This document shows positions 39,129 through 47,241 of a DNA stretch of 64,000 bases, in pieces. This DNA is from Moritella sp. JT01. GTDB taxonomy: Bacteria; Pseudomonadota; Gammaproteobacteria; Enterobacterales; Moritellaceae. The stretch's first letter is position 1; the number at the start of each line of letters is the position of its first letter. Under the pieces are notes generated by a model that was not told where the DNA came from, did not search any database, and saw only the letters and a program-made list of their open reading frames with translations. The translations under genes and the position numbers were made by a program. The stretch lies in assembly GCF_001574435.1 (NCBI RefSeq), contig NZ_LOCN01000019.1:135472-199471 (forward strand), in the 5' to 3' direction.

Positions 39129-39620
39129 TTAAATTTGTTTCTCCAACCAAACTGAACTTATGTAATGACCGTGTTTCTTCGCATACTCATTAAATATACC
39201 GATCTCTCTGAATCCAAATCGTTTATGTAAAGCAATAGATCCATCGTTAGGCAAAGCAATACCAGACAAAGCACGATGAACGTTCTGTGTTTTTAACGCC
39301 GTAAATAGCCGATTATATAGTGATGAACCGACCCCTTTACCTTTAGCTAATTCATCGAGATAAACAGTCACTTCCACCGTATCCTCAAATGCTGATGCAG
39401 GCCTATATAATTGAGAGCAAGCAAACCCTAAAACTAACGCATTTTCGACCGCTACATAAATTTGATGTTTTGAATCCGGCTTAAACTGCTGAAACCATTT
39501 AAGCCTATCTTCGTAAGAAAATATCTGCTCTTCGAAACGAGCATTTGTGTTGATAATGTAGAAGTTAAAGATGTCTGTAATAGCGGGTACATCGGATAAC
39601 TCCCCAAGTCTAATGTCCAT
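39129..39620 (-). CDS. GNAT acetyltransferase, phosphinothricin-acetyltransferase-like
   Basis: A 163-residue GNAT. IFNFYIINTNARFEE near residue 17 and VTVYLDELAKGKGVGSSLYNRL (motif A) are typical of the Pat/YncA group that acetylates phosphinothricin or methionine sulfoximine-like compounds; HKRFGFREIGIF is motif B. SD AAGGATAT. A second gene of this type is at 58350. Confidence 0.83.
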   Translation of the reverse strand: MDIRLGELSDVPAITDIFNFYIINTNARFEEQIFSYEDRLKWFQQFKPDSKHQIYVAVENALVLGFACSQLYRPASAFEDTVEVTVYLDELAKGKGVGSSLYNRLFTALKTQNVHRALSGIALPNDGSIALHKRFGFREIGIFNEYAKKHGHYISSVWLEKQI

Positions 39621-39629
39621 GTTATATCC

Positions 39630-40172
39630 TTATGCTCGACAGTCTTCAATTTCGATTAAAAGATCAGTAACACCAATATCAATATCTAACTGATTCAAAA
39701 TGGTACTTAGCTGGCCTCGATGATGGGTTTGGTGATTGAATAAGTGACTCACCAACGCACCAAGGTTTCTTTCACTAACCACACCAGCTGTATTCGAGTA
39801 CACTAAGGTATCCTCAAAGTCGTCACTTTTAACTTCGTGTGATAACCACTCAACAATCGATAAATCGACCAGTTCGCGTACTTGCTTTAAAGAGGCCAGA
39901 TCTGAATACAACATATCGCTCAACCCATTTGGCCGAGGTAATTCTGAGAGCTTATTCAGCGATAAATAACGCGTTGAAAATGATGAAAACCGTGTAAGCC
40001 AAATCAAGTCCCCTACCAATATATGGTTGAGAGTACCTAGGATTGATTTAAAAAACGCAGACCTATCTTCAATAAGAGTTTCAGGTTTCAAAAACTCAAT
40101 AGATTCATAGACCTGACGATTCATTCGTCGGTTGTAGTTTGCCAATAATAGATAGTGTTCAGTTGATAACAT
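39630..40172 (-). CDS. DinB-family protein
   Basis: A 180-residue four-helix DinB/YfiT-like protein: YLLLANYNRRMNRQVYES at the start, LGTLNHILVGDLIWLTRF with the first metal histidine, and VSHLFNHQTHHRGQLSTIL with the HxxxHR-type pair. Likely a metal-dependent thiol S-transferase; substrate unknown. SD AAGGAATATCC. Confidence 0.83.
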   Translation of the reverse strand: MLSTEHYLLLANYNRRMNRQVYESIEFLKPETLIEDRSAFFKSILGTLNHILVGDLIWLTRFSSFSTRYLSLNKLSELPRPNGLSDMLYSDLASLKQVRELVDLSIVEWLSHEVKSDDFEDTLVYSNTAGVVSERNLGALVSHLFNHQTHHRGQLSTILNQLDIDIGVTDLLIEIEDCRA

Positions 40173-40239
40173 GGATATTCCTTTATCCGTAAAAAGATGA
40201 CTTGTACAACCACCTATATCTTAATGAGTACATGATGAC

Positions 40240-40335
40240 ACTATGCGTATAACACCATGTTTATGCAACTAAAATTTTCCTGAAGCTGATTTACCGAGGA
40301 AAACTTAATTTAATCCTATTCTTATAGGCTATATT
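40240..40335 (-). repeat. Possible degenerate attC
   Basis: Starts GTATAACACC on the plus strand and ends CTTATAGGC; the GNAT gene ends within this right box. The arms pair poorly. Low confidence. Confidence 0.3.
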
Positions 40336-40790
40336 CGTTGTTCAACATTGAGTTCCATAGGAACATAACGAATGCCATTTATACTCAACTCCTCCGACAT
40401 CGCTTTAAACCCGACTTTCCCATAAAAACCAAGTGCATAAATCGATGCTTTGACTCGAATCAACCTTGCACCACTAACTTGTTTCATTTCTTCGACTAGT
40501 CGTTTAGCTACACCAAAACCATGATATTCAGTTTTAACATAAAGATGACCAATGTAGTTTTCTTCCCGCCAAGCTATATAACCAATAATGTCGTTACCAA
40601 TAGTTGCTTTAACCGCCGAGTAAATTTCGGGATTCTTCACCTGATCGATATCAGCCTTAAACGCAATTCTAATCGCCTCCTGACCTTCTGTATTAAGTAG
40701 AGGCACGACATGTTCTTCATTAACTGACTCACCTAATTTAAGGATTAAATCTAAATCCCTGTGAGTCACTTTTTCAAAAGTAAATTCCAT
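40329..40790 (-). CDS. GNAT-family acetyltransferase
   Basis: A 153-residue GNAT: HLYVKTEYHGFGVAKRLVEEM is motif A and IRVKASIYALGFYGKVGFKAM motif B. The ATG at 40790 follows AGGAGAAAAA; an open frame upstream is not coding. Acceptor unknown. Confidence 0.85.
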   Translation of the reverse strand: MEFTFEKVTHRDLDLILKLGESVNEEHVVPLLNTEGQEAIRIAFKADIDQVKNPEIYSAVKATIGNDIIGYIAWREENYIGHLYVKTEYHGFGVAKRLVEEMKQVSGARLIRVKASIYALGFYGKVGFKAMSEELSINGIRYVPMELNVEQRI

Positions 40791-40836
40791 TTTTTCTCCT
40801 AGTACATAACGTCCAAATAAGGAACGGATATAACAG

Positions 40837-41223
40837 CTATACGTTGACTTTATACTTGAGGTCATTGACTTCGTCACCAGTCATACCACGGAACCCCCAT
40901 TGATGAGGAGCTTGTTCTTTAATAATGATCTCAACATTAACAGGAGATATTAAAAGCTGGCGCTCTATTTCTTGAAATAGTGATTTGATAAGGTTCTTCT
41001 GTGTTTCTATTTGGCGACCAGCCATCATATTTATTTCTATGACGGTATAAGCATCAGTACGTCCACCCGGATAATAAAAATCTGCTCTATCCATAGGTAT
41101 GAAACGATGTGCTCGCTTGTCTTCTGGAAAGCCCAAAACGGACTGCATACAACCATGTATCACATCGGACAATTTTGCTTTTATCGGATTTAGTTCTTCT
41201 TTGATTCCGTAAATTACGATCAT
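40837..41223 (-). CDS. Tautomerase-family protein
   Basis: A 128-residue protein with an MIVIYGIKEELNPIKAKLSDVIHGCMQ start and a PVNVEIIIKEQAPHQWGFRGMTGDEV C-terminus, matching the tautomerase_2 (MIF-like) family. Unlike 4-oxalocrotonate tautomerase it does not begin with Pro after Met, so catalysis may differ. The ATG at 41223 follows CAAGGAACG; the frame continues upstream only through the IS110 relic. Confidence 0.75.
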   Translation of the reverse strand: MIVIYGIKEELNPIKAKLSDVIHGCMQSVLGFPEDKRAHRFIPMDRADFYYPGGRTDAYTVIEINMMAGRQIETQKNLIKSLFQEIERQLLISPVNVEIIIKEQAPHQWGFRGMTGDEVNDLKYKVNV

Positions 41224-41241
41224 ATTCGTTCCTTGAATACC

Positions 41242-41430
41242 TAGACATAATGACTCCCCACTAAGCGTTAGCCTCCAACTTCGTGGGTTAGTTTTTGAAA
41301 CCAGAGCCATAATATATTTGTTACAAAATATTAATGGAAATTAGTATAAGTAAATATAACATAATTTTTATTGCCATGGACATACAGCAATCATTTATTC
41401 AGGTCGCTTATATTAAAGATGTGCAGGGCG
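41242..41430 (+). mobile_element. IS110-type element relic (left end only)
   Basis: Begins ATAATGACTCCCCAC and matches, base for base over long stretches, the left end of the longer relic at 49532: same GTTAGCCTCCAACTTCGTGG leader and the first codons of a DEDD transposase (ATGGACA, the GMDTHK region). The start codon is lost and the rest is deleted. Confidence 0.7.
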
Positions 41431-41597
41431 TCAAACCAATCTACATAAGTAAAAATACATAAACAAAATAATCAGTTACAAATTTTATTCAAATCCAAAC
41501 TCCCACAAACACTATCTTTTAGTATGTCTGTAAATTCGCACCTTATATGATTTAATTAGCTTCGAACTAGGATGTCATTATAAAAAAGGAAATAAAA

Positions 41598-42068
41598 ATG
41601 AAATTTATAACCCCAGTATTAACTTCACTATTGTTATCTATAGCAACACTACTTCCAACTGTAAGCTTTGCAGATGTGCCAATTAAGTTTCTTGAGTTGA
41701 ATGATAATAATGACTACGAGGTTTTTCGTACCGCACAAAAAAATACTGACAAAGTAACAATGATTATTTTTTCAAATAAAATATCAGCTGCAGATAAAAA
41801 TACTAACTGTAACCTCTGTGATTGGCTAGAAACAAAAACCATGCAAGAATTAGTAAATGAGAGGTCAAAAATATTAAGCCCTTATATCGTTTACAATAAT
41901 GCAAACTCTGAGTTTATAAGAACTCGTAAATACCAAATAGGTGACGTTTTCCCTGCTGCATCATTTTTAATTAAAGGCAAGCATTGGAGAACCTTCAAGT
42001 TTGGTGAACTTACACCAGATTGGTTGATAGAGGTAATTGATTTCGTTTATGAAGAACAGAAAAAATAA
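41598..42068 (+). CDS. Exported protein, thioredoxin-like features
   Basis: A 156-residue protein with a signal peptide (cleavage after VSFA). CNLCDWLETKTMQELV resembles the CxxC-helix of a thioredoxin-like fold and YQIGDVFPAASFLIKGKHWR would be its cis-Pro region, though the proline context is not certain. Probably periplasmic. Reads against the array; SD AAGGAAAT. A hairpin follows. Confidence 0.6.
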   Translation: MKFITPVLTSLLLSIATLLPTVSFADVPIKFLELNDNNDYEVFRTAQKNTDKVTMIIFSNKISAADKNTNCNLCDWLETKTMQELVNERSKILSPYIVYNNANSEFIRTRKYQIGDVFPAASFLIKGKHWRTFKFGELTPDWLIEVIDFVYEEQKK

Positions 42069-42083
42069 TTGATTTCGTGAATG

Positions 42084-42105
42084 ACTCGCAGTTTTAGCTG
42101 CGAGT
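42084..42105 (+). terminator. Hairpin after the 41598 gene
   Basis: ACTCGCAG pairs with CTGCGAGT around a 6-base loop just downstream of the stop; only a short T-rich tail. Confidence 0.5.
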
Positions 42106-42171
42106 TGCATGCACTGCGCAGTCATTGACAGACACACCATCATTCTCGTTTATTTTCCCCGAACTCGGTAA

Positions 42172-42343
42172 TAGCATGAAATGACATGTGTTGGATCTCG
42201 CGAACAACCTAGCCGAAAGCGAATATAATAAGGGTAATAGCGGCGTTTCATATCAAGGTAAGTCCATCATAGATTGAATTCATTAATTTACTATATATGA
42301 GGAGGGATTAGGGCTTGTTAAACACCCTAATAAGGTGCCGGAT
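42172..42343 (+). mobile_element. IS91-like element relic (right end)
   Basis: AGCATGAAATG ... CCTAGCCGAAAGCGAATATAA ... TTACTATATATGAGGAGGG ... AGGGCTTGTTAAACACCCTAATAAGGTG corresponds in order to the 3' end of the transposase gene and the right end of the intact-length copy at 55638. Mutated and shortened; array sequence resumes around 42372 with TTGTTACGG. Confidence 0.7.
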
Positions 42344-42390
42344 ACAACCAAAATTAAGAATCATTAATAATTGTTACGGCCCCCTTCATT

Positions 42391-43233
42391 CTATTTTTTC
42401 TGCGCACTGACTCCCATCAGATGATCGACCTTTACCACGTTCTTAAAGCCCGCTGCTTTTAGCCGGCGGATGACCCCGTCGACAAAGCTGCTTCCCTTCT
42501 TTATTATGTGTGGATTTCCCGTGTAATGAAAAAGCTGTCCGTCCTTGCGTAGCACTCGGTAAATCTGTCGGTAGAACTCTTCACTATAAAGCTCACCAGC
42601 AAGGGAAAAACGCGGTGGATCGTGAATGACCGAATCAAAAGAAGCCGCCGGCATTGTGGGGATCAGCTCATAGCTACTGCCCTGACGTTGCACAATCCCC
42701 TTGTTCCCCAAATCATTTGACCAAGGGTTCAGCGCGCGCAGCCCCATGACCTCTGGGCTCAACTCGATACTAAGTACCTCGATTGCGCCTAGTCGGTGGG
42801 CTGCAATAGCCGCGTAGCCTAGTCCGCTACAGCAATCCAGTACCTTATCACCCTTACGTACCGCCTTCTGAGCCATCTCGGAAGCACTAACAAAAGGGTC
42901 AGTCCCCTTGGATATGTGCATTTTAACACCACTAATTTCTAGTAGAGGTGATCCATCCGTAGGAACAAGTTTGTAGTAGCCAGAACTGCGGTCTTCAAGC
43001 GGAACTATATCGCCATCGCTACAGAGGTAAATCCTCTGTGTCTTCTTAACGATTTTTTTGAGTTCGTCAATGGAAAGTCTATTGTCTTCGTCGAGCACGA
43101 GGCTCTGATCACTTAAGGAAAAATCCTGCTCAGAAATATTCAGATCAACAGAGATCCGCACGCAAGACTGTCCTTTGGCGATAGCCTCCAGCGCCTGTTT
43201 GGCATTTGTTGTATGAAGGTAGTAGTTGGGCAT
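42391..43233 (-). CDS. SAM-dependent methyltransferase, COG2521-like
   Basis: A 280-residue protein: N-terminal half with a KxxGxPFVSA-like HISKGTDPFVSASEMAQ segment, then VLDCCSGLGYAAIAA (motif I), LSIELSPEVM (motif II) and DSVIHDPPRFSLAGELYSEEFY (motif IV with DPPR). This layout matches predicted methyltransferases first described in archaea (COG2521). The coding sequence looks richer in G+C than its neighbours, suggesting a different donor. No clear SD. Confidence 0.78.
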   Translation of the reverse strand: MPNYYLHTTNAKQALEAIAKGQSCVRISVDLNISEQDFSLSDQSLVLDEDNRLSIDELKKIVKKTQRIYLCSDGDIVPLEDRSSGYYKLVPTDGSPLLEISGVKMHISKGTDPFVSASEMAQKAVRKGDKVLDCCSGLGYAAIAAHRLGAIEVLSIELSPEVMGLRALNPWSNDLGNKGIVQRQGSSYELIPTMPAASFDSVIHDPPRFSLAGELYSEEFYRQIYRVLRKDGQLFHYTGNPHIIKKGSSFVDGVIRRLKAAGFKNVVKVDHLMGVSAQKK

Positions 43234-43387
43234 ATAGTTCGTCTATCTAGTTAAAAATACTGGCCCTACTATACACCCTCAGCGTTGGAGGGCTAACTTA
43301 AATAATGATATTCCCCCGAAAAAATGAACACCGGACATTTCAGCTTTATAAGTAATCTGATTAACAAAATTAGATGCATCCGGTTCA

Positions 43388-43507
43388 CACGAACACCTAG
43401 CCGAAAGGCGAATATAATAAGGATAATGGTGATAATAAATAACGAGGAAAAAGGATTTATGACTAGAAAGTTCAGTTATTGGGTCTAACATTAAGGTGTC
43501 GGCTGCG
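43388..43507 (+). mobile_element. IS91-like element relic (right-end fragments)
   Basis: ACGAACACCTAGCCGAAAGG followed by an AATATAATAAGGATAATGG stretch, then after a deletion AAGGTGTCGGCTGCG, which is the terminal hairpin sequence of the IS91-like elements. The last part overlaps the 3' end of the gamma-glutamylcyclotransferase-like gene. Confidence 0.65.
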
Positions 43508-43909
43508 ATATAGTTCAGCATGCTCGATGCAATACTCACCTGCAAGTTCAGCTTGAACTTCTCCAGAAACTACCATTTCGGGTAGCTTACCATAAGCAAA
43601 AACACTCAGTTCCTCACCAGATTCTAGACAAATAACCCGTATCGTAATTTTACGATAACCACCAGGTTCGTTGATTCGCTCCAGTACATCCATTAACTCT
43701 AGAGCATCGTTTGTCACTTCAAAAACTTGCCCTCTAACAGGGTGACCTTTACCTGGATTTAAAATCAACCAAGGCGAAAAACGCTCACCGACTAAATAAA
43801 GTGGATAACTTTCCTTAGTATCAAAATTTTGACGATAACGAATTCCTTTATTTGTTTTAAAGTTTGGGAAACCTTCTTTCAACGTTCCAAATACGAATAC
43901 TTTGTGCAC
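43472..43909 (-). CDS. Gamma-glutamylcyclotransferase (AIG2-like) family protein
   Basis: A 145-residue protein: VFVFGTLKEGFPN is the YGTLxxG-type substrate loop at the N-terminus, and VLERINEPGGYRKITIRV carries the family E...Y/R block. Fold family opens gamma-glutamyl bonds to give 5-oxoproline. A GTG start with GGGAG six bases upstream. Its last dozen residues (LYRSRHLNVRPNN) are encoded by an IS91-like end fragment, so the native C-terminus was replaced. Confidence 0.75.
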   Translation of the reverse strand: MHKVFVFGTLKEGFPNFKTNKGIRYRQNFDTKESYPLYLVGERFSPWLILNPGKGHPVRGQVFEVTNDALELMDVLERINEPGGYRKITIRVICLESGEELSVFAYGKLPEMVVSGEVQAELAGEYCIEHAELYRSRHLNVRPNN

Positions 43910-43924
43910 GAAATACTCCCTATT

Positions 43925-44014
43925 CCTAACACCCAAATAACGGGCTAAGTAGTACTTGCTAAAATATGGAACCGAGCACGCTCTACGTGTCCCAGTTAAT
44001 TTTCCTTGTTAGGC
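43925..44014 (-). repeat. attC site
   Basis: On the plus strand starts CCTAACACCC and ends CCTTGTTAGGC; the inner arms pair partially. Separates the AIG2-like and VOC cassettes. A clear GTTAGGC core box. Confidence 0.75.
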
Positions 44015-44016
44015 GA

Positions 44017-44445
44017 TCACAACTTGTAGTCATTTTTATAAGAAGCCTCATCTGATAAATACTCGATAAATTCAAATTGAATTCGGTGCTCATCAAGATA
44101 ATAGACACTTTTTCTATATGGATGATTACCACCAAAGTGATCTAATTCAAAGCCTGCTACTAATAAACGATCGATGACATTTTGAATGTTTGGAACGACT
44201 ATTCCAAGATGTTTCACACCAGTCCAATGTTCTTTCCAATCTTTAACTCGACCTTCTCCACCACCCTGAATAGCGATGTAACTATCATCATCTCCAACAT
44301 GATACCAATTAATAAACTTACCGAACCAGTTATCCATCTTGCCACTGCCTCTTACTTCCCACTCTGGAATTGCAGATAATAAAAAATTTATAGTATGTTC
44401 TGGATTAATAACTGTAATATTTGCGTGTTCAAAATAGCTTTTCAA
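44017..44445 (-). CDS. VOC (glyoxalase/bleomycin-resistance) family protein
   Basis: A 142-residue vicinal-oxygen-chelate protein: SYFEHANITVINPEHTINFL opens the first module, WTGVKHLGIVVPNIQNVIDRLLVAGF the second, and HRIQFEFIEYLSDE the last metal ligand (E). A TTG start at 44445 is inferred from AAGGATC seven bases upstream; the frame also runs up into IS sequence, which is not native. Substrate unknown. Confidence 0.8.
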   Translation of the reverse strand: MKSYFEHANITVINPEHTINFLLSAIPEWEVRGSGKMDNWFGKFINWYHVGDDDSYIAIQGGGEGRVKDWKEHWTGVKHLGIVVPNIQNVIDRLLVAGFELDHFGGNHPYRKSVYYLDEHRIQFEFIEYLSDEASYKNDYKL

Positions 44446-44461
44446 GATAGATCCTTGTAGT

Positions 44462-44520
44462 AAAACATAAAGGCAAAGTATGTCGTACTTGCCGTACACT
44501 GAAAGTGATTGAATGCCTTG
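44462..44520 (-). repeat. attC site interrupted by an IS91-like element
   Basis: TAAAGGCAAAG on the left pairs with GAATGCCTTG on the right; the right core box is cut at CTTG, where the IS91-like left end (TTGAACG) begins. Confidence 0.55.
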
Positions 44521-45000
44521 TTGAACGAAACCGCTGCGCGGCAGAGTAAACAAGCATGCATACTAACCAATAGCATCACGATTATGGTGGAGAATTATTG
44601 GAGTTACCAGTATCAACGATTCCAACTGAAACGATTTAATTTGCTTTATGAACAACACCTTAGCAATTTAAGATTGCAAGGTAAACGGCCTACGACCATT
44701 GATGGTTATTCTCGTGAAGTTCGATGCATTACAGCTTATTTGGATAAATATCCCGATGATTTAACTGCTGCTAACCTAAAAAATTACTTTAACAGTCTTA
44801 TCCAAGCCCATTCATGGTGCATGGTTAAAATCGACCGTAATGGCTTACAGTTTTCTATCACGATACCCTTGGAATAGTTCAACATCGCTAAGCGCCAACG
44901 AAAAGGCGAATTTGAGGATTGTCGAAAGGATTACAGCGAGTTTGATATTACGGATGCCCACTCGGAAATGAGAACATGTTGAGGCGAATACCCAGTTTGA
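44521..45000 (+). mobile_element. IS91-like element relic (left end with recombinase fragment)
   Basis: Begins TTGAACGAAACCGCTGCGCG exactly like the left ends at 53008, 55638 and 58968. The recombinase start codon is mutated (ATG to ATC near 44609), the gene is frameshifted after NGLQF and then deleted; GGATTACAGCGAG near 44940 is a surviving piece of the transposase gene. The right end is not recognisable. Confidence 0.75.
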
Positions 45001-45433
45001 TTCTAAAGTTGCATAGGTGTTGCCTTAAGAACAAGACTCATAGCTGTAGCCGTATATACCGAATTACTAAAAGCCACAGGTTATAATAACGTTTTCGTTT
45101 TAAGAATAAAATAGGCTACCAATCAAACTGTACTTGCCTACTTAAAGCTATAATTGAATAAAATTCATACTACCAACAAGAGCCTAAACAACAGCATAAT
45201 GCTAAAACAATCCGACAACCACACCGCAACAAAAAATAACCAGTTATTAACACTGTTAAATACAGGTTAATAAGAGTAAAGCTTCACTTACAGTTATTTG
45301 CACGATCATTTAATCTGAAACGCTTTACAAACACCCCTTTAGTAATAGTGTCGCACTCAGTTAATGCGCTGGCGATTATTTATTATTAGTGCATTCATTT
45401 ACTATTATAGTATTTATTTACATAAGGTTTGTT
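45001..45433. other. Non-coding AT-rich stretch
   Basis: No gene or clear attC seen. AT-rich, with the promoter of the exported-protein gene presumably in its last 100 bp. Confidence 0.35.
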
Positions 45434-45838
45434 ATGAAAAAGATTTTCACTTTAGGTTTAGCATTGTTAACTCTTTCCTCTGTAGTTAAAGCAGATGACT
45501 ATTCGCTAGAAGATGCTGATAATAACTATAGTTATCAAAAGTACACCGTCCTCAACAGTACAAATGGCACTGTAAATCTCGATTTTCATCCGGTGGCGTC
45601 AGGAATATGTAATAAACACACGTTCACTGACGTTGCTGCTTTTGAGAAAAGAGTAGACGAACATTCACGAGGTGTTTGTCTGCTTCAGGGGATCACCGGA
45701 ACGTTAAGAATTGACGATGAGAGATACGCTCTTAGTTACGAAAGCAAAGGTACTTCCTATGGTACATTTGTCGTTCTGGTAGAGAAAGATTTGAAGGGGA
45801 ATTTCATAAAAGCTTATCTAAAACACATGAAATTCTAA
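45434..45838 (+). CDS. Exported protein, unknown
   Basis: A 134-residue protein with a signal peptide (MKKIFTLGLALLTLSSVVKA). The mature part has two cysteines (GICNKH and GVCLLQ), probably disulfide-linked, and a beta-rich pattern. Family not recognised. The ATG at 45434 follows AAGG. Reads against the array and has its own terminator. Confidence 0.65.
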   Translation: MKKIFTLGLALLTLSSVVKADDYSLEDADNNYSYQKYTVLNSTNGTVNLDFHPVASGICNKHTFTDVAAFEKRVDEHSRGVCLLQGITGTLRIDDERYALSYESKGTSYGTFVVLVEKDLKGNFIKAYLKHMKF

Positions 45839-45846
45839 AACACCTC

Positions 45847-45870
45847 AAGCAATTAATTTATTGCTTTTTT
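45847..45870 (+). terminator. Rho-independent terminator
   Basis: AAGCAA pairs with TTGCTT around an 8-base loop, followed by a T-run, 9 bp after the stop of the exported-protein gene. Confidence 0.75.
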
Positions 45871-45975
45871 AGGGGGGGGATGGTTCCTACCCCTATTCTA
45901 GTTAAAGTGATTAATCAACTCCTTCGACACTTCCAGTCAGCTATTTAAGCGTTTATCAATATAATTTCGCCGCTG

Positions 45976-46416
45976 TTATGAGTTTAACGATACCTCAACA
46001 TGAGACAACGCTTCTTTGTTATTGCCAAAGTTTAATAACTCCATGGCTTCCTTTAAATTGAACCAGCCAAACTCACTATGCTCATCTGAAAGAGTCGGTA
46101 TTTCATCTGTATACGCAGAATAAACATGTTCAGTAATGAATATAGAATCTTTAGGGTATTTAGACTTCCATTCTTTCTTTATCGCGTATTCATAGGAATA
46201 CTCTGATGATAATAATTGAGAAACATTGAGTCCAGACTCTTCATTTATCTCACGTAAAGCAGTTTCTTGAAGTGTCTCTCCAGTCTCCATGCCACCTGTA
46301 ATGCCCTGCCAAAAACTTGGAAGACCAAGACGGGCTACTCTGTTGAATAAGAGATATTCTCTTTCTCCTTTATTAATTCGATAAAGGAATATATTAACTG
46401 AATTTGGTTCTCTCAC
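45976..46416 (-). CDS. NUDIX hydrolase
   Basis: A 146-residue Nudix protein: GGMETGETLQETALREINEESGL is a full Nudix box (residues about 40-62). Full length, unlike the one at 35477; resembles dihydroneopterin-triphosphate pyrophosphatase-type NudB proteins, but the substrate is not assigned. GTG start after AGGTAGAAA. Confidence 0.86.
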   Translation of the reverse strand: MREPNSVNIFLYRINKGEREYLLFNRVARLGLPSFWQGITGGMETGETLQETALREINEESGLNVSQLLSSEYSYEYAIKKEWKSKYPKDSIFITEHVYSAYTDEIPTLSDEHSEFGWFNLKEAMELLNFGNNKEALSHVEVSLNS

Positions 46417-46427
46417 TTTCTACCTAC

Positions 46428-46517
46428 TCTCATTTAAGGGGTGATAATATAATTGGGTGATTTAATCAGAACATAGCATGACAGCCTTGGTGAATTTTAA
46501 TTCAGAGGCTTGTTAGC
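46428..46517 (-). repeat. Probable attC site
   Basis: Right end GGCTTGTTAGCA on the plus strand; the left arm near 46428-46445 is degraded. Position and size fit a cassette boundary between GNAT and NUDIX genes. Confidence 0.5.
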
Positions 46518-46524
46518 AGACAAC

Positions 46525-46980
46525 TTACAACGCCAATTTGAACCCTTCATGAGTTGCTATAAAACCAAGTTTTTCATAAAACCTAATCGCATCTGGACGC
46601 TGTTTATCGCTAGTAAGTTGAACTACTTTACAATTCTTAGTTTTCGCTAGCTTAATGGCATGTTCAAACATTTGCTCTCCGAATCCTCGACCACGAAAAG
46701 ACTCATGGATTCGAACTCCTTCGATAAGACAACGCCAACTACCAATATGAGTGATGTAAGGGATAAAAGTTAGCTGGAGCATACCGACTAGCTGCTCATC
46801 AACCTCGACTATTAGGAGCTCATTATTAGGGTCCACATCTATCGCTTTAAATGCGTCAACATAAGAGCGTTTCAATGGTATTGATGCGTCTTCCCTTTGA
46901 CTTCCGAGCGGATCTTCGATAAGTAATGACACTAGATTTTCCAAGTCATTCACCTTTGCTGAACGATATTTTAATTCCAT
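46525..46980 (-). CDS. GNAT-family acetyltransferase
   Basis: A 151-residue GNAT: IEGVRIHESFRGRGFGEQMFEHAI is motif A, VVQLTSDKQRPDAIRFYEKLGFIATHEGFKL motif B. Typical of small-molecule or protein N-acetyltransferases of the AAC(3)-I-like size class. SD AAAAGGATG. Confidence 0.87.
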   Translation of the reverse strand: MELKYRSAKVNDLENLVSLLIEDPLGSQREDASIPLKRSYVDAFKAIDVDPNNELLIVEVDEQLVGMLQLTFIPYITHIGSWRCLIEGVRIHESFRGRGFGEQMFEHAIKLAKTKNCKVVQLTSDKQRPDAIRFYEKLGFIATHEGFKLAL

Positions 46981-47003
46981 AGATACATCCTTTTCACCTC
47001 GGC

Positions 47004-47150
47004 CTACTAACCAATAGCATCACCATTATGATGATGTCTTATTAGAGTGTTCAGTATGAATCACTCACAACAGAAGCGATTTAATTTTATTTATAAACAA
47101 CAGCTTACCAATTTAATACAACAAGGTAAACAACCAGACAAAAGCATCTC
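47004..47150 (+). mobile_element. IS91-like element relic (recombinase N-terminal part)
   Basis: CTACTAACCAATAGCATCACC ... AGTATGAATCACTCACAACAG ... CAACAAGGTAAACAACCA matches the leader and first 30 codons of the recombinase gene at 55732. Both outer ends are missing. Confidence 0.7.
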
Positions 47151-47241
47151 TATGGCAACCTTATGGCTTACAAAATCAACCCTACCGTTTACCAGCTAAT
47201 TTATGTACTTCAGGCTTTTATTTGTCAGGAAAGGTGACCAA

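Noticed and set aside
44509-44877. 122-codon plus-strand open frame as a gene
   Set aside because: It is IS left-end sequence plus a recombinase fragment without its start codon and with a frameshift.
45872-45885. Run of G after the terminator as a regulatory element
   Set aside because: A short homopolymer downstream of a terminator with no gene dependence visible.
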